Shown one piece after another: positions 1 through 7,637 of a DNA stretch of 25,274 bases; positions within the stretch are counted from its first letter, which is position 1; every line of letters begins with the position of its first letter. The translations under genes and the position numbers were made by a program. The stretch is from Pleurocapsa sp. MO_226.B13 (GTDB lineage Bacteria; Cyanobacteriota; Cyanobacteriia; Cyanobacteriales; Xenococcaceae), in contig JASJEI010000168.1 in the NCBI GenBank assembly GCA_030064795.1, positions 1-25,274 on the forward strand. Reading direction: 5' to 3'. The notes under the pieces are model-generated. The model was not told the origin of the DNA, did not search any database, and saw only the letters and a list, made by a program, of their open reading frames with translations.

Positions 1-92
1 AGCCGATCGCTCTCAAATTCCTCAAGCCAAATTTTTTCGCGGCGATCGCGTTTGAATCAATCAGCTAAAGTAAAGCGATCGCCAAATTTAAA

Positions 93-1289
93 TTAAAGAT
101 TATCGGGTAGTTGAGCAACAATTTGCTTGCCAATTTCTAGGGATGCGGTAGCAGCTGGAGAGGGTGCATTGCAAACGTGCAGGGCACCCTCTCCATTAAC
201 GATTAAGAAGTCCTCAACCATTTTGCCATCAATTTTTAGTGCTTGCGCTCTCACTCCCGCAGGACTGGGTACGATATCCTCGGCTTGGACTTCGGGAATT
301 AATCTTTGCAAACTACGAACAAAGATAGTTTTACTATAGGAACGGATCATTTCCTGTAAGCCTTCGTTGGGATACTTGGCTGCTAATTTCCAAAAACCAG
401 GATAGGTCATGGTATCTAAAAAGTCTTTGAGATCGAAATCGAACTTGTTATAGGCTTCTCGTTTAAAGCCCAATACCGCATTTGGCCCTGCATGAACGCT
501 ACCATCGATACCAGGATGAAAATGTACGCCTAAGAAGGGAAAATTAGGATTGGGAACGGGATAGATTGCCCCGTTGACTAAATGGCGTTTTTCTGCAACT
601 AATTCGTAATATTCGCCCCGAAAAGGCACGATCTTCGCTGGTGCTTTGGCGTTAGCTAGTTTTGTCAGGCGATCGCTATACAGTCCTCCACAGTTAATTA
701 GAAAGCCAGCTTGATATTCTCCCTTGCTAGTGGCGATGATATGACCTTCTGGCATGGTTTTAATGCCTTTAACGCAAGTATGAAGCTTTAAATCTACTCC
801 TTGAGACTCGGCAATCTCTGCGTACTTATAACAAACCTGTTTATAATCGACTATTCCCGTGGCTTTGACCCAAATTCCCGCCAAACAACTGACGTGGGGT
901 TCTATTTCTTTGACGCGATCGCGATCGACCTTGCTAATCTCAATACCGTTAGCCAACCCCCTTTGATATAGATCGTCTAATAAAGGTAATTCAAACTCTT
1001 CTGTGGCAACAATTACCTTGCCACATCTCTTGTAATCAATACCGTGTTGTTGGCAAAAAGCCACCATCGAACGATTACCATCACGACATAGTTTAGCTTT
1101 ATAACTTCCTGGCTTGTAATAGATACCAGAATGAATCACGCCACTGTTATGTCCTGTTTGATGAGCAGCCCAAGTTGCTTCTTTTTCTAGTAGAGCTATT
1201 TTAGCAGAAGGAAACTTTTGACTAAGAGCCATTGCCGTAGACAAGCCAACAATTCCCCCACCGATAATCACGAACTTGTATTTATGCAT
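93..1289 (-). CDS. lhgO: L-2-hydroxyglutarate oxidase family FAD-dependent oxidoreductase (LhgO-like)
   Basis: 398 residues, the usual length of LhgO/L2HGDH proteins. The N-terminus has a Rossmann FAD-binding motif (GGGIVGLSTA, residues 10-19), followed by HQTGHNSGVIHSGIYY, the conserved stretch of the DAO fold in L-2-hydroxyglutarate oxidases. The C-terminal half keeps the family segment around SPAGVRAQAL. Known family members oxidise L-2-hydroxyglutarate to 2-oxoglutarate. The ATG at 1287-1289 has no clear Shine-Dalgarno sequence. It is the last gene of a minus-strand run of sugar-nucleotide genes, 83 bp after the methyltransferase stop. That context suggests either read-through expression with the cluster or a role on a sugar-derived hydroxy acid; this is inference. 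Family assignment is secure, the exact substrate is not. Confidence 0.88.
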   Translation of the reverse strand: MHKYKFVIIGGGIVGLSTAMALSQKFPSAKIALLEKEATWAAHQTGHNSGVIHSGIYYKPGSYKAKLCRDGNRSMVAFCQQHGIDYKRCGKVIVATEEFELPLLDDLYQRGLANGIEISKVDRDRVKEIEPHVSCLAGIWVKATGIVDYKQVCYKYAEIAESQGVDLKLHTCVKGIKTMPEGHIIATSKGEYQAGFLINCGGLYSDRLTKLANAKAPAKIVPFRGEYYELVAEKRHLVNGAIYPVPNPNFPFLGVHFHPGIDGSVHAGPNAVLGFKREAYNKFDFDLKDFLDTMTYPGFWKLAAKYPNEGLQEMIRSYSKTIFVRSLQRLIPEVQAEDIVPSPAGVRAQALKIDGKMVEDFLIVNGEGALHVCNAPSPAATASLEIGKQIVAQLPDNL

Positions 1290-1372
1290 GGGTTTAGAAG
1301 AAGGAAAAAGTCATCAAGATACAAAACATTCTTTCTATCCTCTATCCTAGTTCCTTCTTCCTCGTTCCTTAA

Positions 1373-2599
1373 TTAAAGTGCTACTACTTCAGTCTTAACG
1401 CCCAGATCGTCGAGCATTTGACTAATTTCTTGCTTGTAAATAGCATTCATCACGATTACCTTATCTGGCTGATAGGTTTTCAAAAATTCTGGAGGCATAA
1501 TTTCTTTACCCACACCAGGAATAAATTTACCGTGACGGTGAGGATTAATATCTACTGCATACTCGATTTTGTCGCTGGTTTTTAAGGTGGTTAAAAATGC
1601 CACGCACTTAGAACCAGAACCCCAGACTACTACTTTTTCCTGTCTGGCTTGAGCTTCTTCTAGATACTCTTTCCAGTAGTTTAACTTATCGGCAATTTTG
1701 GCTTGAAACAGCCTTACGTCTTGGGCGACATCTGCTACGGTTTCTTCAAAGGGATGAATCTTAGTTGAGGGGATAGCCACTGGTTTGGCTTCAATCAAAA
1801 GATACTGATCGCCATATTCGCAGTATAAATCGGTAACTTCAAAGCCACTATCGCGGAACAAACGCGCTAAAGTCCCAGGACTAAAGTAAGAACAATGTTC
1901 GTAATAGATATCTTCAAACGCCTGTTCTCTCAGGACTCTGGTATTGTCGGGGATTTCAAAGACTACTGCCGTATCGCGATCGCCAATCGACTTGCGGACG
2001 GTTTTAATAAATTCTGAAGTTGGTTGAATATGTTCTAGGGTATGACGACAGCAAATAAAGTCTCCAACGTATTCCGCGTGTTTTTCAGAATAGTAGTCTT
2101 GAATAAAGGTAACGCGATCTGCTGCTTCGCTTTTTACCCTGCCAGGAACTACACTGGGATCGATACCTACACCACGGTTGTTGCCTAATTCGCACAGTAG
2201 TAGGAGAAAGTCTCCTTTGCTACAGCCAATTTCAATGATGTCTTTATTATGCAAATCGTATTTATCGATCAAATGATTGGCAAGCTTGAGGGAAAACTTA
2301 TTAAAAGTCGGGGAGTAGCTTTGCTGATCTTCGTAATTCGGCGCGTAAGCCGACCACTTGGGATCGAATTTAGTGTTGGTAATAAAGCCACAGCGATCGC
2401 AAAAACCCAACACTACATCTCCACAAGGGAAGTCTAAAGCGTGTTCTTTGCTAGACATCATCAAGCAACTATGTACGGGAACGTCGCGGACTTCATAAAA
2501 TATCGTTAGTTCTTGATGACCGCAATTGGGACAGGAATGCTCAGTTTTGTGGGAACTCAATTTTGACTGATTAGTCTTGGTAATTATATTTTGTACCAT
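1373..2599 (-). CDS. Class I SAM-dependent sugar C-methyltransferase with N-terminal zinc domain
   Basis: 408 residues in the three-part architecture of NDP-sugar C-methyltransferases (TylCIII/KijD1 type). An N-terminal zinc site has CPNC at 23-26 and CDRC at 67-70. A SAM-binding motif EIGCSKGDF lies near 123-131. A C-terminal Rossmann-like domain includes VVVWGSGSKCVAF. The segment IYYEHCSYFS (231-240) holds the Tyr-Glu-His triad implicated in KijD1 catalysis. It should transfer a methyl group from SAM to a ring carbon of a nucleotide-linked keto sugar. The ATG is at 2597-2599. It lies downstream of rfbF, an SDR gene and a second methyltransferase, and is separated from the latter by a MITE-like insertion. 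Substrate unknown; other members of the family modify non-sugar substrates. Confidence 0.85.
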   Translation of the reverse strand: MVQNIITKTNQSKLSSHKTEHSCPNCGHQELTIFYEVRDVPVHSCLMMSSKEHALDFPCGDVVLGFCDRCGFITNTKFDPKWSAYAPNYEDQQSYSPTFNKFSLKLANHLIDKYDLHNKDIIEIGCSKGDFLLLLCELGNNRGVGIDPSVVPGRVKSEAADRVTFIQDYYSEKHAEYVGDFICCRHTLEHIQPTSEFIKTVRKSIGDRDTAVVFEIPDNTRVLREQAFEDIYYEHCSYFSPGTLARLFRDSGFEVTDLYCEYGDQYLLIEAKPVAIPSTKIHPFEETVADVAQDVRLFQAKIADKLNYWKEYLEEAQARQEKVVVWGSGSKCVAFLTTLKTSDKIEYAVDINPHRHGKFIPGVGKEIMPPEFLKTYQPDKVIVMNAIYKQEISQMLDDLGVKTEVVAL

Positions 2600-2728
2600 A
2601 GTTTAATACTTTCAATACAAATCAATTTTCGATTTTCGGACTATTTTTACTAGTTTATTAGTACTGAATTGACTTTAGCCAGATAAAAAAAAGTAGCTTG
2701 TTGAAGTACTTTTGTCTATCGCTGACTA

Positions 2729-2937
2729 TAGGGCGTGTCATCAATTAGAAAAAAGAGCTTTTTTTGGTCTTTTAACGACCTACTGCGTCGAAAAATAACG
2801 GGCGACACAGGGTCTTGAAGTAAATTCAAGACACGCGCCCTCACCTCCATAGCTCTGCTATGCAGAACATTTTTCTCCTTGTATCTCGTCAAAATCCCTT
2901 CAAAAGCATTCTTCCCTCCAAATGATGACACGCCCTA
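2729..2937. mobile_element. MITE-like non-autonomous element with 15-bp terminal inverted repeats
   Basis: TAGGGCGTGTCATCA at 2729-2743 is matched exactly by its inverse TGATGACACGCCCTA at 2923-2937, bounding a 209-bp segment. If the outer TA on each side is the duplicated target, the element proper is 2731-2935 (205 bp). A TA target is typical of IS630/Tc1 and some IS5-group elements. Inside is an open frame starting GTG at 2931 (72 codons, running leftwards to 2716, past the left TIR) with no transposase motif I can recognise, and a small internal inverted repeat CTTGAA-N5-TTCAAG. The element is too short to encode a transposase, so it would need one in trans. The right TIR contributes the stop codon of the adjacent methyltransferase gene. 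Confidence 0.68.
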
Positions 2938-4164
2938 AATAATTTTCGGTTCGGGAATAGGAACGATAAATTTTCCCCCAGCTGCTCGATATTCCTGCTG
3001 TTGTTGCATAATTTCTTCAGCAAAATTCCAGGCCAGAATTAGTACGTAGTCTGGTTTGTCTTCTAAAAGCTTACTGGGAGCAAAAATAGGTAGATGATTA
3101 ATGCCCATATAACGACCATGTTTAAAAGGATTGAGGTCTACCACATAATCCAATAAGGTTTTATTAATCCCAAAATAATTTAACATTGTTGTCGCCTTGG
3201 CAGCAGCACCATAGCCGACAATTTTTTTACCCTGTTTTTTTAAGTCCCAGAGAATATCCAATAGGGAATGTTTCAACTTGGTGACGCGATCGGCAAAATC
3301 ACGGTAATAGCTGAGACGATCTACTTGAGATTCTCGTTCGGCTTGGAGTAAAGACTTGACCGATTCTCCTACTGCTTCTGTTGGCTCGATATATAAACGT
3401 AAAGAACCACCGTGTATGGCAGTACGTTCGATCTTATTTAGATAGAGTGAGTGTCTTCTAAACAATCTGTCCAAGGCTGTAACCGAAAAATAACAAAGGT
3501 GTTGATGATAGATTGTATCAAATTCGCAGTGTTCTACCAAATCCACTACGTAAGGAGCTTCAATTACTGCTACCCCAGTCTCTTTTAATAAGATAGAAAT
3601 CCCCTCAACAAAACCGTTTAAGTCTGGGACGTGAGCTAAAACATTATTTGCCAAAAATACATCTGCTTGTTTTCCTTCATCCCTTAACTTTTGAGCTAAT
3701 TCCCGACCAAAAAAGGTACAAATTGAGTTGACTCCTGCTTTAATAGCTGCATCCACAGGGCCAGAAGCAGGATCGATTCCCAAAACAGGAATACCTCGTT
3801 CGACAAAGTTTTTCAGCATATAGCCGTCATTGCTCGCTGCTTCAATCACCAGACTATTGCGATCGAGATTTCTAGTCTCGATCAGATTTTTCGCACTATT
3901 GCCAAAGTGCTTTAATAAAGATGCCGATACCGAAGAAAAATAAGGATAATCTTGACAAAATAAAATCTCAGGGGGAACTATTTCCGTAATTTGTACCAAA
4001 CTGCATTCAGTACAAAAAACTAAGTCCAAAGGAGCGGTATACTCTGGCAAGTCTAATTGTTCTCTAGTCAGCAGGTTGTCAGCTAGAGCAGTATAGCCAA
4101 AAGATATAATTGGCTCTAAAGATTTGCTAGTACAGGAAAGACAGCTTGGCTGATGACTGTTCAT
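2935..4164 (-). CDS. Class I SAM-dependent sugar C-methyltransferase (second copy)
   Basis: 409 residues from the ATG at 4162-4164. A TTG eight codons upstream (4188) would add a poorly supported extension, so I prefer the ATG. The zinc site is CLSC (8-11) and CTEC (51-54). The SAM motif [11 protein letters not shown] is near 107-117. A C-terminal domain includes [15 protein letters not shown]. The product ends in the family-typical [11 protein letters not shown]. The catalytic segment reads YHQH (219-222), with Gln where the neighbouring methyltransferase and KijD1 have Glu. It is a paralogue of the 1373-2599 gene and presumably acts on a related nucleotide sugar. Its stop codon (TAG, 2935-2937) lies in the TIR/target duplication of the MITE. 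It is 156-180 bp downstream of the SDR gene, with hairpin-forming spacer DNA between them. Confidence 0.85.
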   Translation of the reverse strand: MNSHQPSCLSCTSKSLEPIISFGYTALADNLLTREQLDLPEYTAPLDLVFCTECSLVQITEIVPPEILFCQDYPYFSSVSASLLKHFGNSAKNLIETRNLDRNSLVIEAASNDGYMLKNFVERGIPVLGIDPASGPVDAAIKAGVNSICTFFGRELAQKLRDEGKQADVFLANNVLAHVPDLNGFVEGISILLKETGVAVIEAPYVVDLVEHCEFDTIYHQHLCYFSVTALDRLFRRHSLYLNKIERTAIHGGSLRLYIEPTEAVGESVKSLLQAERESQVDRLSYYRDFADRVTKLKHSLLDILWDLKKQGKKIVGYGAAAKATTMLNYFGINKTLLDYVVDLNPFKHGRYMGINHLPIFAPSKLLEDKPDYVLILAWNFAEEIMQQQQEYRAAGGKFIVPIPEPKII

Positions 4165-4198
4165 AAAATATAAACTTTGATTAGACAAATGAAATCAT

Positions 4199-4291
4199 CG
4201 GGCGGTCAATGTTCGGAGGAGACCTCGCCTCGGAACTATGCCCGTTCAATTTTTGAGCGCATTAACAGGGGCAATCAGTTACGATTGCCCG
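4199..4291. repeat. Two inverted repeats (hairpins) between the SDR and methyltransferase genes
   Basis: The first imperfect hairpin spans about 4199-4244. Its outer arms are CGGGC/GCCCG, and its inner arms are GTTCGGAGG against CCTCGGAAC with one mismatch. The second is GGGCAATC-AGTTAC-GATTGCCC at 4270-4291, with perfect 8-bp arms and a 6-nt loop. Neither is followed by a T-run in the minus direction, so neither looks like a classic terminator for the upstream SDR gene. Possible roles are an mRNA processing or stability element within the operon, or decayed REP-like DNA. Confidence 0.5.
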
Positions 4292-4344
4292 GAGTTTTCT
4301 TGATTCAAGAATTGTGGAAAAAATACAATAACTTCTAATTGAAA

Positions 4345-5391
4345 TTATTCAACGGTCGTCAATTTTTCCTTTTGCCAACGTAGTTCTCTGTCCAATAATT
4401 CATTTGCAATTAAATACTTAATATGAGCTATTCTTTGATACTTAGTCCCCTCAAATTCTTCTAAAGTTAAACCGACTTTTTGATAGACCTCATATAATTC
4501 TGCTGCTCCTTTTCGAGCATTCCATTGAGGTTTAAAATTAGGCAGAACCTTAGCAATTTTGCTACAGTCAACACGGTAACAACGTTTATCGGGGCCGGCA
4601 TCGGGAGCGTATTCAATGCGACAGTTGGGTACTGTTTCTTTAACGATTTCGGCTAGTTCGCGAATCTGATAGTTATCTTCATTGCGACCGACATTAAAGG
4701 CTTCGTTGTGAATCAGTTCCTTTGGTGCTTCTAATACCGCAATAAAAGCTCTAGAAATATCTTCAATATGAACAATCGGTCGCCAGGGAGTACCATCGCT
4801 CTTGATATAGACTAAGCCTTTGGTAAATGCCCAGGCAACTAAATTATTAAGTACCAAATCAAACCTCAACCTCGGTGAAACGCCATAGGCTGTGGCATTA
4901 CGTAAAAAGGTAGGACTAAAGCGATCGTCTGCTAGCTGGCTGACATCTTCTTCGACCTTTACTTTAGAAACTCCATAGGGAGTAACGGGGTTAAAGTCAG
5001 ATTCTTCATTCAGCCAGTCTAGTCCGCCCGCACCATAATTACTACAGGAAGAAGAGAAAATAAAGCGTTCAACGCCAGCTTGTTTGGCTAATTTGGCGAT
5101 TTTAACCGAAGCTAAATAGTTAATTTCTTCGGTTAATTTAGGATTGAGGTTGCCCAAAGGATCGTTGGAAAGACCAGCTAAATGCAGTACTGCCTCAAAT
5201 CCTTCTAAATCTTGAGCCTCGACATCCCGAACGTCTTTTTTAAATTCGGGAATTTCGATAATCCCTTTACCAAAGGTGCTTCTGGCGTAAAGGTCGGTAT
5301 CTAAACCAACGACATCATATCCTTTGTCGAGTAACATTGGCACCATTAAGGTTCCGATGTACCCCTTGTGACCAGTCACCAATATTTTCAT
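4345..5391 (-). CDS. NAD(P)-dependent sugar-nucleotide epimerase/dehydratase (extended SDR)
   Basis: 348 residues. The N-terminal nucleotide-binding motif is TGHKGYIG (6-13). The catalytic Ser region is SSSCSNYG (113-120) and the YxxxK motif is YGVSK (139-143). The extended-SDR substrate domain follows, with RPIVHIEDISRAF and NVGRNEDNYQIRELAE. The family converts nucleotide-linked hexoses by oxidation at C4 followed by epimerisation, dehydration or reduction. It does not show the GHTGFKG-type start of canonical CDP-glucose 4,6-dehydratase (RfbG), so its exact reaction is open. The ATG (5389-5391) lies inside the 3' end of rfbF with a 77-bp out-of-frame overlap, implying translational coupling. 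The CDP-sugar made by RfbF is the obvious candidate substrate. Confidence 0.85.
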   Translation of the reverse strand: MKILVTGHKGYIGTLMVPMLLDKGYDVVGLDTDLYARSTFGKGIIEIPEFKKDVRDVEAQDLEGFEAVLHLAGLSNDPLGNLNPKLTEEINYLASVKIAKLAKQAGVERFIFSSSCSNYGAGGLDWLNEESDFNPVTPYGVSKVKVEEDVSQLADDRFSPTFLRNATAYGVSPRLRFDLVLNNLVAWAFTKGLVYIKSDGTPWRPIVHIEDISRAFIAVLEAPKELIHNEAFNVGRNEDNYQIRELAEIVKETVPNCRIEYAPDAGPDKRCYRVDCSKIAKVLPNFKPQWNARKGAAELYEVYQKVGLTLEEFEGTKYQRIAHIKYLIANELLDRELRWQKEKLTTVE

Positions 5392-6169
5392 TTTTGCGAT
5401 TCTCCCAAGTTTTCCAAGGTGCGTTTCCTTTTGCCCACAATGCTTCTAAACGATGCTTATCTCTCAATGTATCCATGCACTGCCAGAAGCCACTGTGCTT
5501 GTATGCCATTAACTGACCATCTCTAGCTAGTCTTTCTAGGGGTTCTTTTTCCCACTGAGTTTGATCGCCATCTATATAGTCAAAGATTTCGGGTTCTAAA
5601 ACAAAGAAAGCACCATTGATCCAACCTTCCTTAGTTTGAGGCTTTTCGGAAAACTCGGAGATTTTATCTCCGTCTAAATCCAAATGTCCAAAACGTGCGG
5701 GAGGACGAACCGCTGTGAGGGTAGCTAGCTTCCCATGAGAACGATGAAATGCCAGAAGTTCGTGTAAATTAACATCGGAAACGCCATCCCCCCAAGTGAG
5801 CATGAAGGTTCCGTTACCAACATAAGGAGCAAGACGTTTGATCCGCCCTCCCGTGTTAGTCATTAATCCAGTATCAATTAAGTCTACATTCCAATCTAAC
5901 TGATAACCACCGTGGGTTTTTACTTCACCGTTACGTAAATCGACAGTTAAGTTACTGTTAAGAGCGCAATAATCTACCATGTACTTTTTGATTACCGCAC
6001 CTTTATAACCCAAGGCGATCGTGAAATCTTTAAAACCATACTGATGGTAATGCATCATAATGTGCCACAAAATTGGCTGTCCACCGATTTCTACCATTGG
6101 TTTTGGTTTGTTCTCGGTTTCTTCTGAGATCCGAGTACCTAAACCACCAGCAAGAAAGGCTACTTTCAT
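5315..6169 (-). CDS. rfbF: Glucose-1-phosphate cytidylyltransferase
   Basis: 284 residues. The N-terminal nucleotidyltransferase signature LAGGLGTR (6-13) and the KPKPMVEIGG segment with its conserved Lys are present. So are TWGDGVSDV (metal-binding Asp region), the NGAFFVLEPEIFDYIDGD stretch and FWQCMDTLRDKHRLEALW, all characteristic of RfbF. It makes CDP-glucose from CTP and glucose-1-phosphate, the first step of CDP-linked deoxy and branched sugar pathways. An SD-like GGAGA sits 7 nt before the ATG at 6167-6169. Family members usually end close to the APWKTW segment; here about 27 further residues run over the start of the SDR gene, which looks like a read-through extension. It is the first gene of the sugar cluster. 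Confidence 0.93.
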   Translation of the reverse strand: MKVAFLAGGLGTRISEETENKPKPMVEIGGQPILWHIMMHYHQYGFKDFTIALGYKGAVIKKYMVDYCALNSNLTVDLRNGEVKTHGGYQLDWNVDLIDTGLMTNTGGRIKRLAPYVGNGTFMLTWGDGVSDVNLHELLAFHRSHGKLATLTAVRPPARFGHLDLDGDKISEFSEKPQTKEGWINGAFFVLEPEIFDYIDGDQTQWEKEPLERLARDGQLMAYKHSGFWQCMDTLRDKHRLEALWAKGNAPWKTWENRKNENIGDWSQGVHRNLNGANVTRQRI

Positions 6170-6310
6170 AATGTTTCTCCGCTTTAAGCGTGTAAGGCTG
6201 AAAAAAGGCTAAATAATTTGATTGATGAGCTAAGTAAATTTATTGATAAATAAAGATTAGCTTTCTCTTAGTTTAATTGTAAATACATAAAGATTGTTTA
6301 GATTTAAAGT

Positions 6311-6342
6311 TTTAGTAAAGTTAAAGATATATATTTACTAAA
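6311..6342. promoter_or_regulatory. AT-rich inverted repeat upstream of rfbF
   Basis: TTTAGTAAA (6311-6319) and TTTACTAAA (6334-6342) are perfect 9-bp inverted arms with a 14-nt spacer, in the 253-bp spacer between the DUF1350 gene and rfbF. The minus strand carries no T-run after the stem, so it is a poor terminator for the DUF1350 gene. A regulator site or upstream element for the sugar operon is possible. All-AT arms can also arise by chance in such AT-rich DNA. Confidence 0.3.
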
Positions 6343-6422
6343 AAAAAATAAAGTGTAAATAAAGAGGAACGATATTCTTTATTAACCCTTTATTATCAGA
6401 TAACAATCTTTTGATTTTAACT

Positions 6423-7199
6423 TCAAAAAGCAGACATAGGATTTAACCAGACGACAACTTCTTGTTGAAGATTTTGTAAATTTTTAGACATTCCTTGATT
6501 CAACCACTGTCCGATCGCATCTATTGGAGTAAATAATTCTCCCATTTGCCATTTTATTTTCTGACTTAAAGGAGTTAAATGCGTCCCAGTTAAAGTACGA
6601 AAAGTAGTTAGGTTGGGGAAACGCTGCTGTAAAAGACGATTTAAATCTCTAGTTTGATCGATGTCGTCCTGACTGAATTTAATCAAAAGGTTACGACGGA
6701 CAGTGTAATTTTCCCTAACTATCTTTTCTGTTTCTGGCGGAGAAGGACTAAATTCCATCTCCAAGACAAGATTGTTTTGAAATTGCTCCATAAAAGGTAT
6801 TGCTTTGCTGACAGGATAGTTATTAAACGAGATTAAAATGTTACCCGCTCGTTCTACCTGATAGATACTACCGATCAAAAGATGTAGCTTGCAGCCCATG
6901 CTATGTCCTATGCCATAGATCGGAAGATAGCCTTGAGAGATGCGATGAGTTCTCCTGAGTCTTTCCAGGACGGTTTCAAAGCGATTTAAAACCTCGCGAG
7001 CGATCGCAAAATGATCGAAAGTGTTGAGAAAAGGAGTTGCCACAATGCCATAACCAGCTTCGCCAAGCTGCTCTAAGATGGCGCGATATGACACTTGGGG
7101 AGCAGTCGCAACAAAAGCTCCCCCTAAAAAATGGACGATTCCGATGATTTTTTGACGAGGAAGATAAACCCAATTACCAGAGATTTCTTGCCACTCCAT
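6423..7199 (-). CDS. DUF1350 family protein (alpha/beta-hydrolase-like)
   Basis: 258 residues matching the DUF1350 family of cyanobacteria and plant plastids, by the N-terminal pattern GNWVYLPRQ, IGIVHFLGGAFVATAPQVSY and GYGIVATPF. A GHSMG motif (98-102) resembles an alpha/beta-hydrolase nucleophile elbow with Ser100, and HFLGG near residue 23 fits an oxyanion-hole strand. Function is not established in the family; a hydrolase or lipase-like role is inference. The ATG at 7197-7199 lacks an SD. A small ORF ends 59 bp upstream on the same strand, and a plausible promoter lies between the two. Confidence 0.8.
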   Translation of the reverse strand: MEWQEISGNWVYLPRQKIIGIVHFLGGAFVATAPQVSYRAILEQLGEAGYGIVATPFLNTFDHFAIAREVLNRFETVLERLRRTHRISQGYLPIYGIGHSMGCKLHLLIGSIYQVERAGNILISFNNYPVSKAIPFMEQFQNNLVLEMEFSPSPPETEKIVRENYTVRRNLLIKFSQDDIDQTRDLNRLLQQRFPNLTTFRTLTGTHLTPLSQKIKWQMGELFTPIDAIGQWLNQGMSKNLQNLQQEVVVWLNPMSAF

Positions 7200-7226
7200 G
7201 TATTTTTGATTTTTGCTAAATTTGAC

Positions 7227-7254
7227 TATATAGCTTACATAAAAAGGTTAGCAA
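7227..7254 (-). promoter_or_regulatory. Putative sigma70-type promoter for the DUF1350 gene
   Basis: On the minus strand, TTGCTA (7254-7249) and TATATA (7232-7227) are separated by 16 nt. This would place transcription start about 20 nt before the ATG at 7199. The match is by eye only; AT-rich spacers produce such boxes by chance. Confidence 0.35.
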
Positions 7255-7258
7255 GAAT

Positions 7259-7342
7259 TTAGACTCGAATCGACTCCAAGAGCGATCGTAGTAACCGTCT
7301 CATAGCTGATTTGAGTTCCTGGCGGTTAAATTCCTGATTCAT
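7259..7342 (-). CDS. Small ORF (27 residues) with consensus Shine-Dalgarno, unknown function
   Basis: An ATG at 7340-7342 opens 27 sense codons ending in TAA at 7259-7261. A full AGGAGG (7358-7353) lies 10 nt upstream, the strongest SD in the window. The product begins MNQEFNRQELKSAMRRLL and continues RSLLESIRV. It is basic, and residues 8-26 could form an amphipathic helix with Arg/Lys on one face and Leu/Ile on the other. There is no membrane segment, Cys or His. A 19-bp palindrome lies about 25 bp upstream of the SD. The frame is followed by the DUF1350 gene on the same strand. I do not recognise the family. It could be a genuine small protein or a leader peptide. Confidence 0.5.
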   Translation of the reverse strand: MNQEFNRQELKSAMRRLLRSLLESIRV

Positions 7343-7383
7343 AGTTGAAAAACCTCCTGATTAACCACTTCAATGTTTATGAG

Positions 7384-7402
7384 ATTTGTTAGTGTAACAA
7401 AT
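7384..7402. promoter_or_regulatory. 19-bp perfect palindrome, candidate operator
   Basis: ATTTGTTA-GTG-TAACAAAT has perfect 8-bp arms around a 3-bp centre. It lies upstream of the 27-codon small ORF. On the minus strand a weak promoter (TTGCCT, 17 nt, GATATT) ends just before it, so the palindrome would sit at or near the transcription start, where a dimeric repressor would act. The promoter is weakly supported; the palindrome is directly visible. The rest of 7200-7637 shows nothing else I can support. Confidence 0.45.
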
Positions 7403-7637
7403 TAATATCTGTTTGTCTGACCGAGAAGGCAATAATCCCTTTTGACAGTTGACACTTTAGAAAGTAAAGGTTGAGGGTGTTTAATTCCGCTCTTTTTGCT
7501 TGGTTTCAAAAACAATAGCTGATGATTATAAAGATAGATAATTAAAATTTTCAAGCGATCGCAATTTGAAATCCAAATGGCTGCCAAGACCATAAATTAA
7601 GTAATTTCTCAAACTTTACTCCCAACTAAAATTTAGT

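Noticed and set aside
1290..1372. Purine-rich (minus strand) GGAAGAAGGAAC-type spacer between methyltransferase and lhgO, similar in style to 10541-10570
   Set aside because: Low-complexity spacer DNA of a kind seen often in cyanobacterial genomes; no unit repeat or structure strong enough to list.
2716..2931. 72-codon minus-strand frame inside the MITE-like element (GTG start)
   Set aside because: It starts in the right TIR and runs past the left TIR; no transposase motif is visible and the length is far too short for a functional transposase.
4238..4303. 21-codon plus-strand frame across the two hairpins, preceded by GGAGGAG
   Set aside because: The SD-like sequence is about 18 nt from the ATG, too far, and is explained by the hairpin arm; the strand is opposite to the operon.
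7402..7593. 63-codon minus-strand frame upstream of the nuclease gene
   Set aside because: No SD and no recognisable protein features; it overlaps the palindrome and AT-rich spacer DNA, so chance is the simplest explanation.
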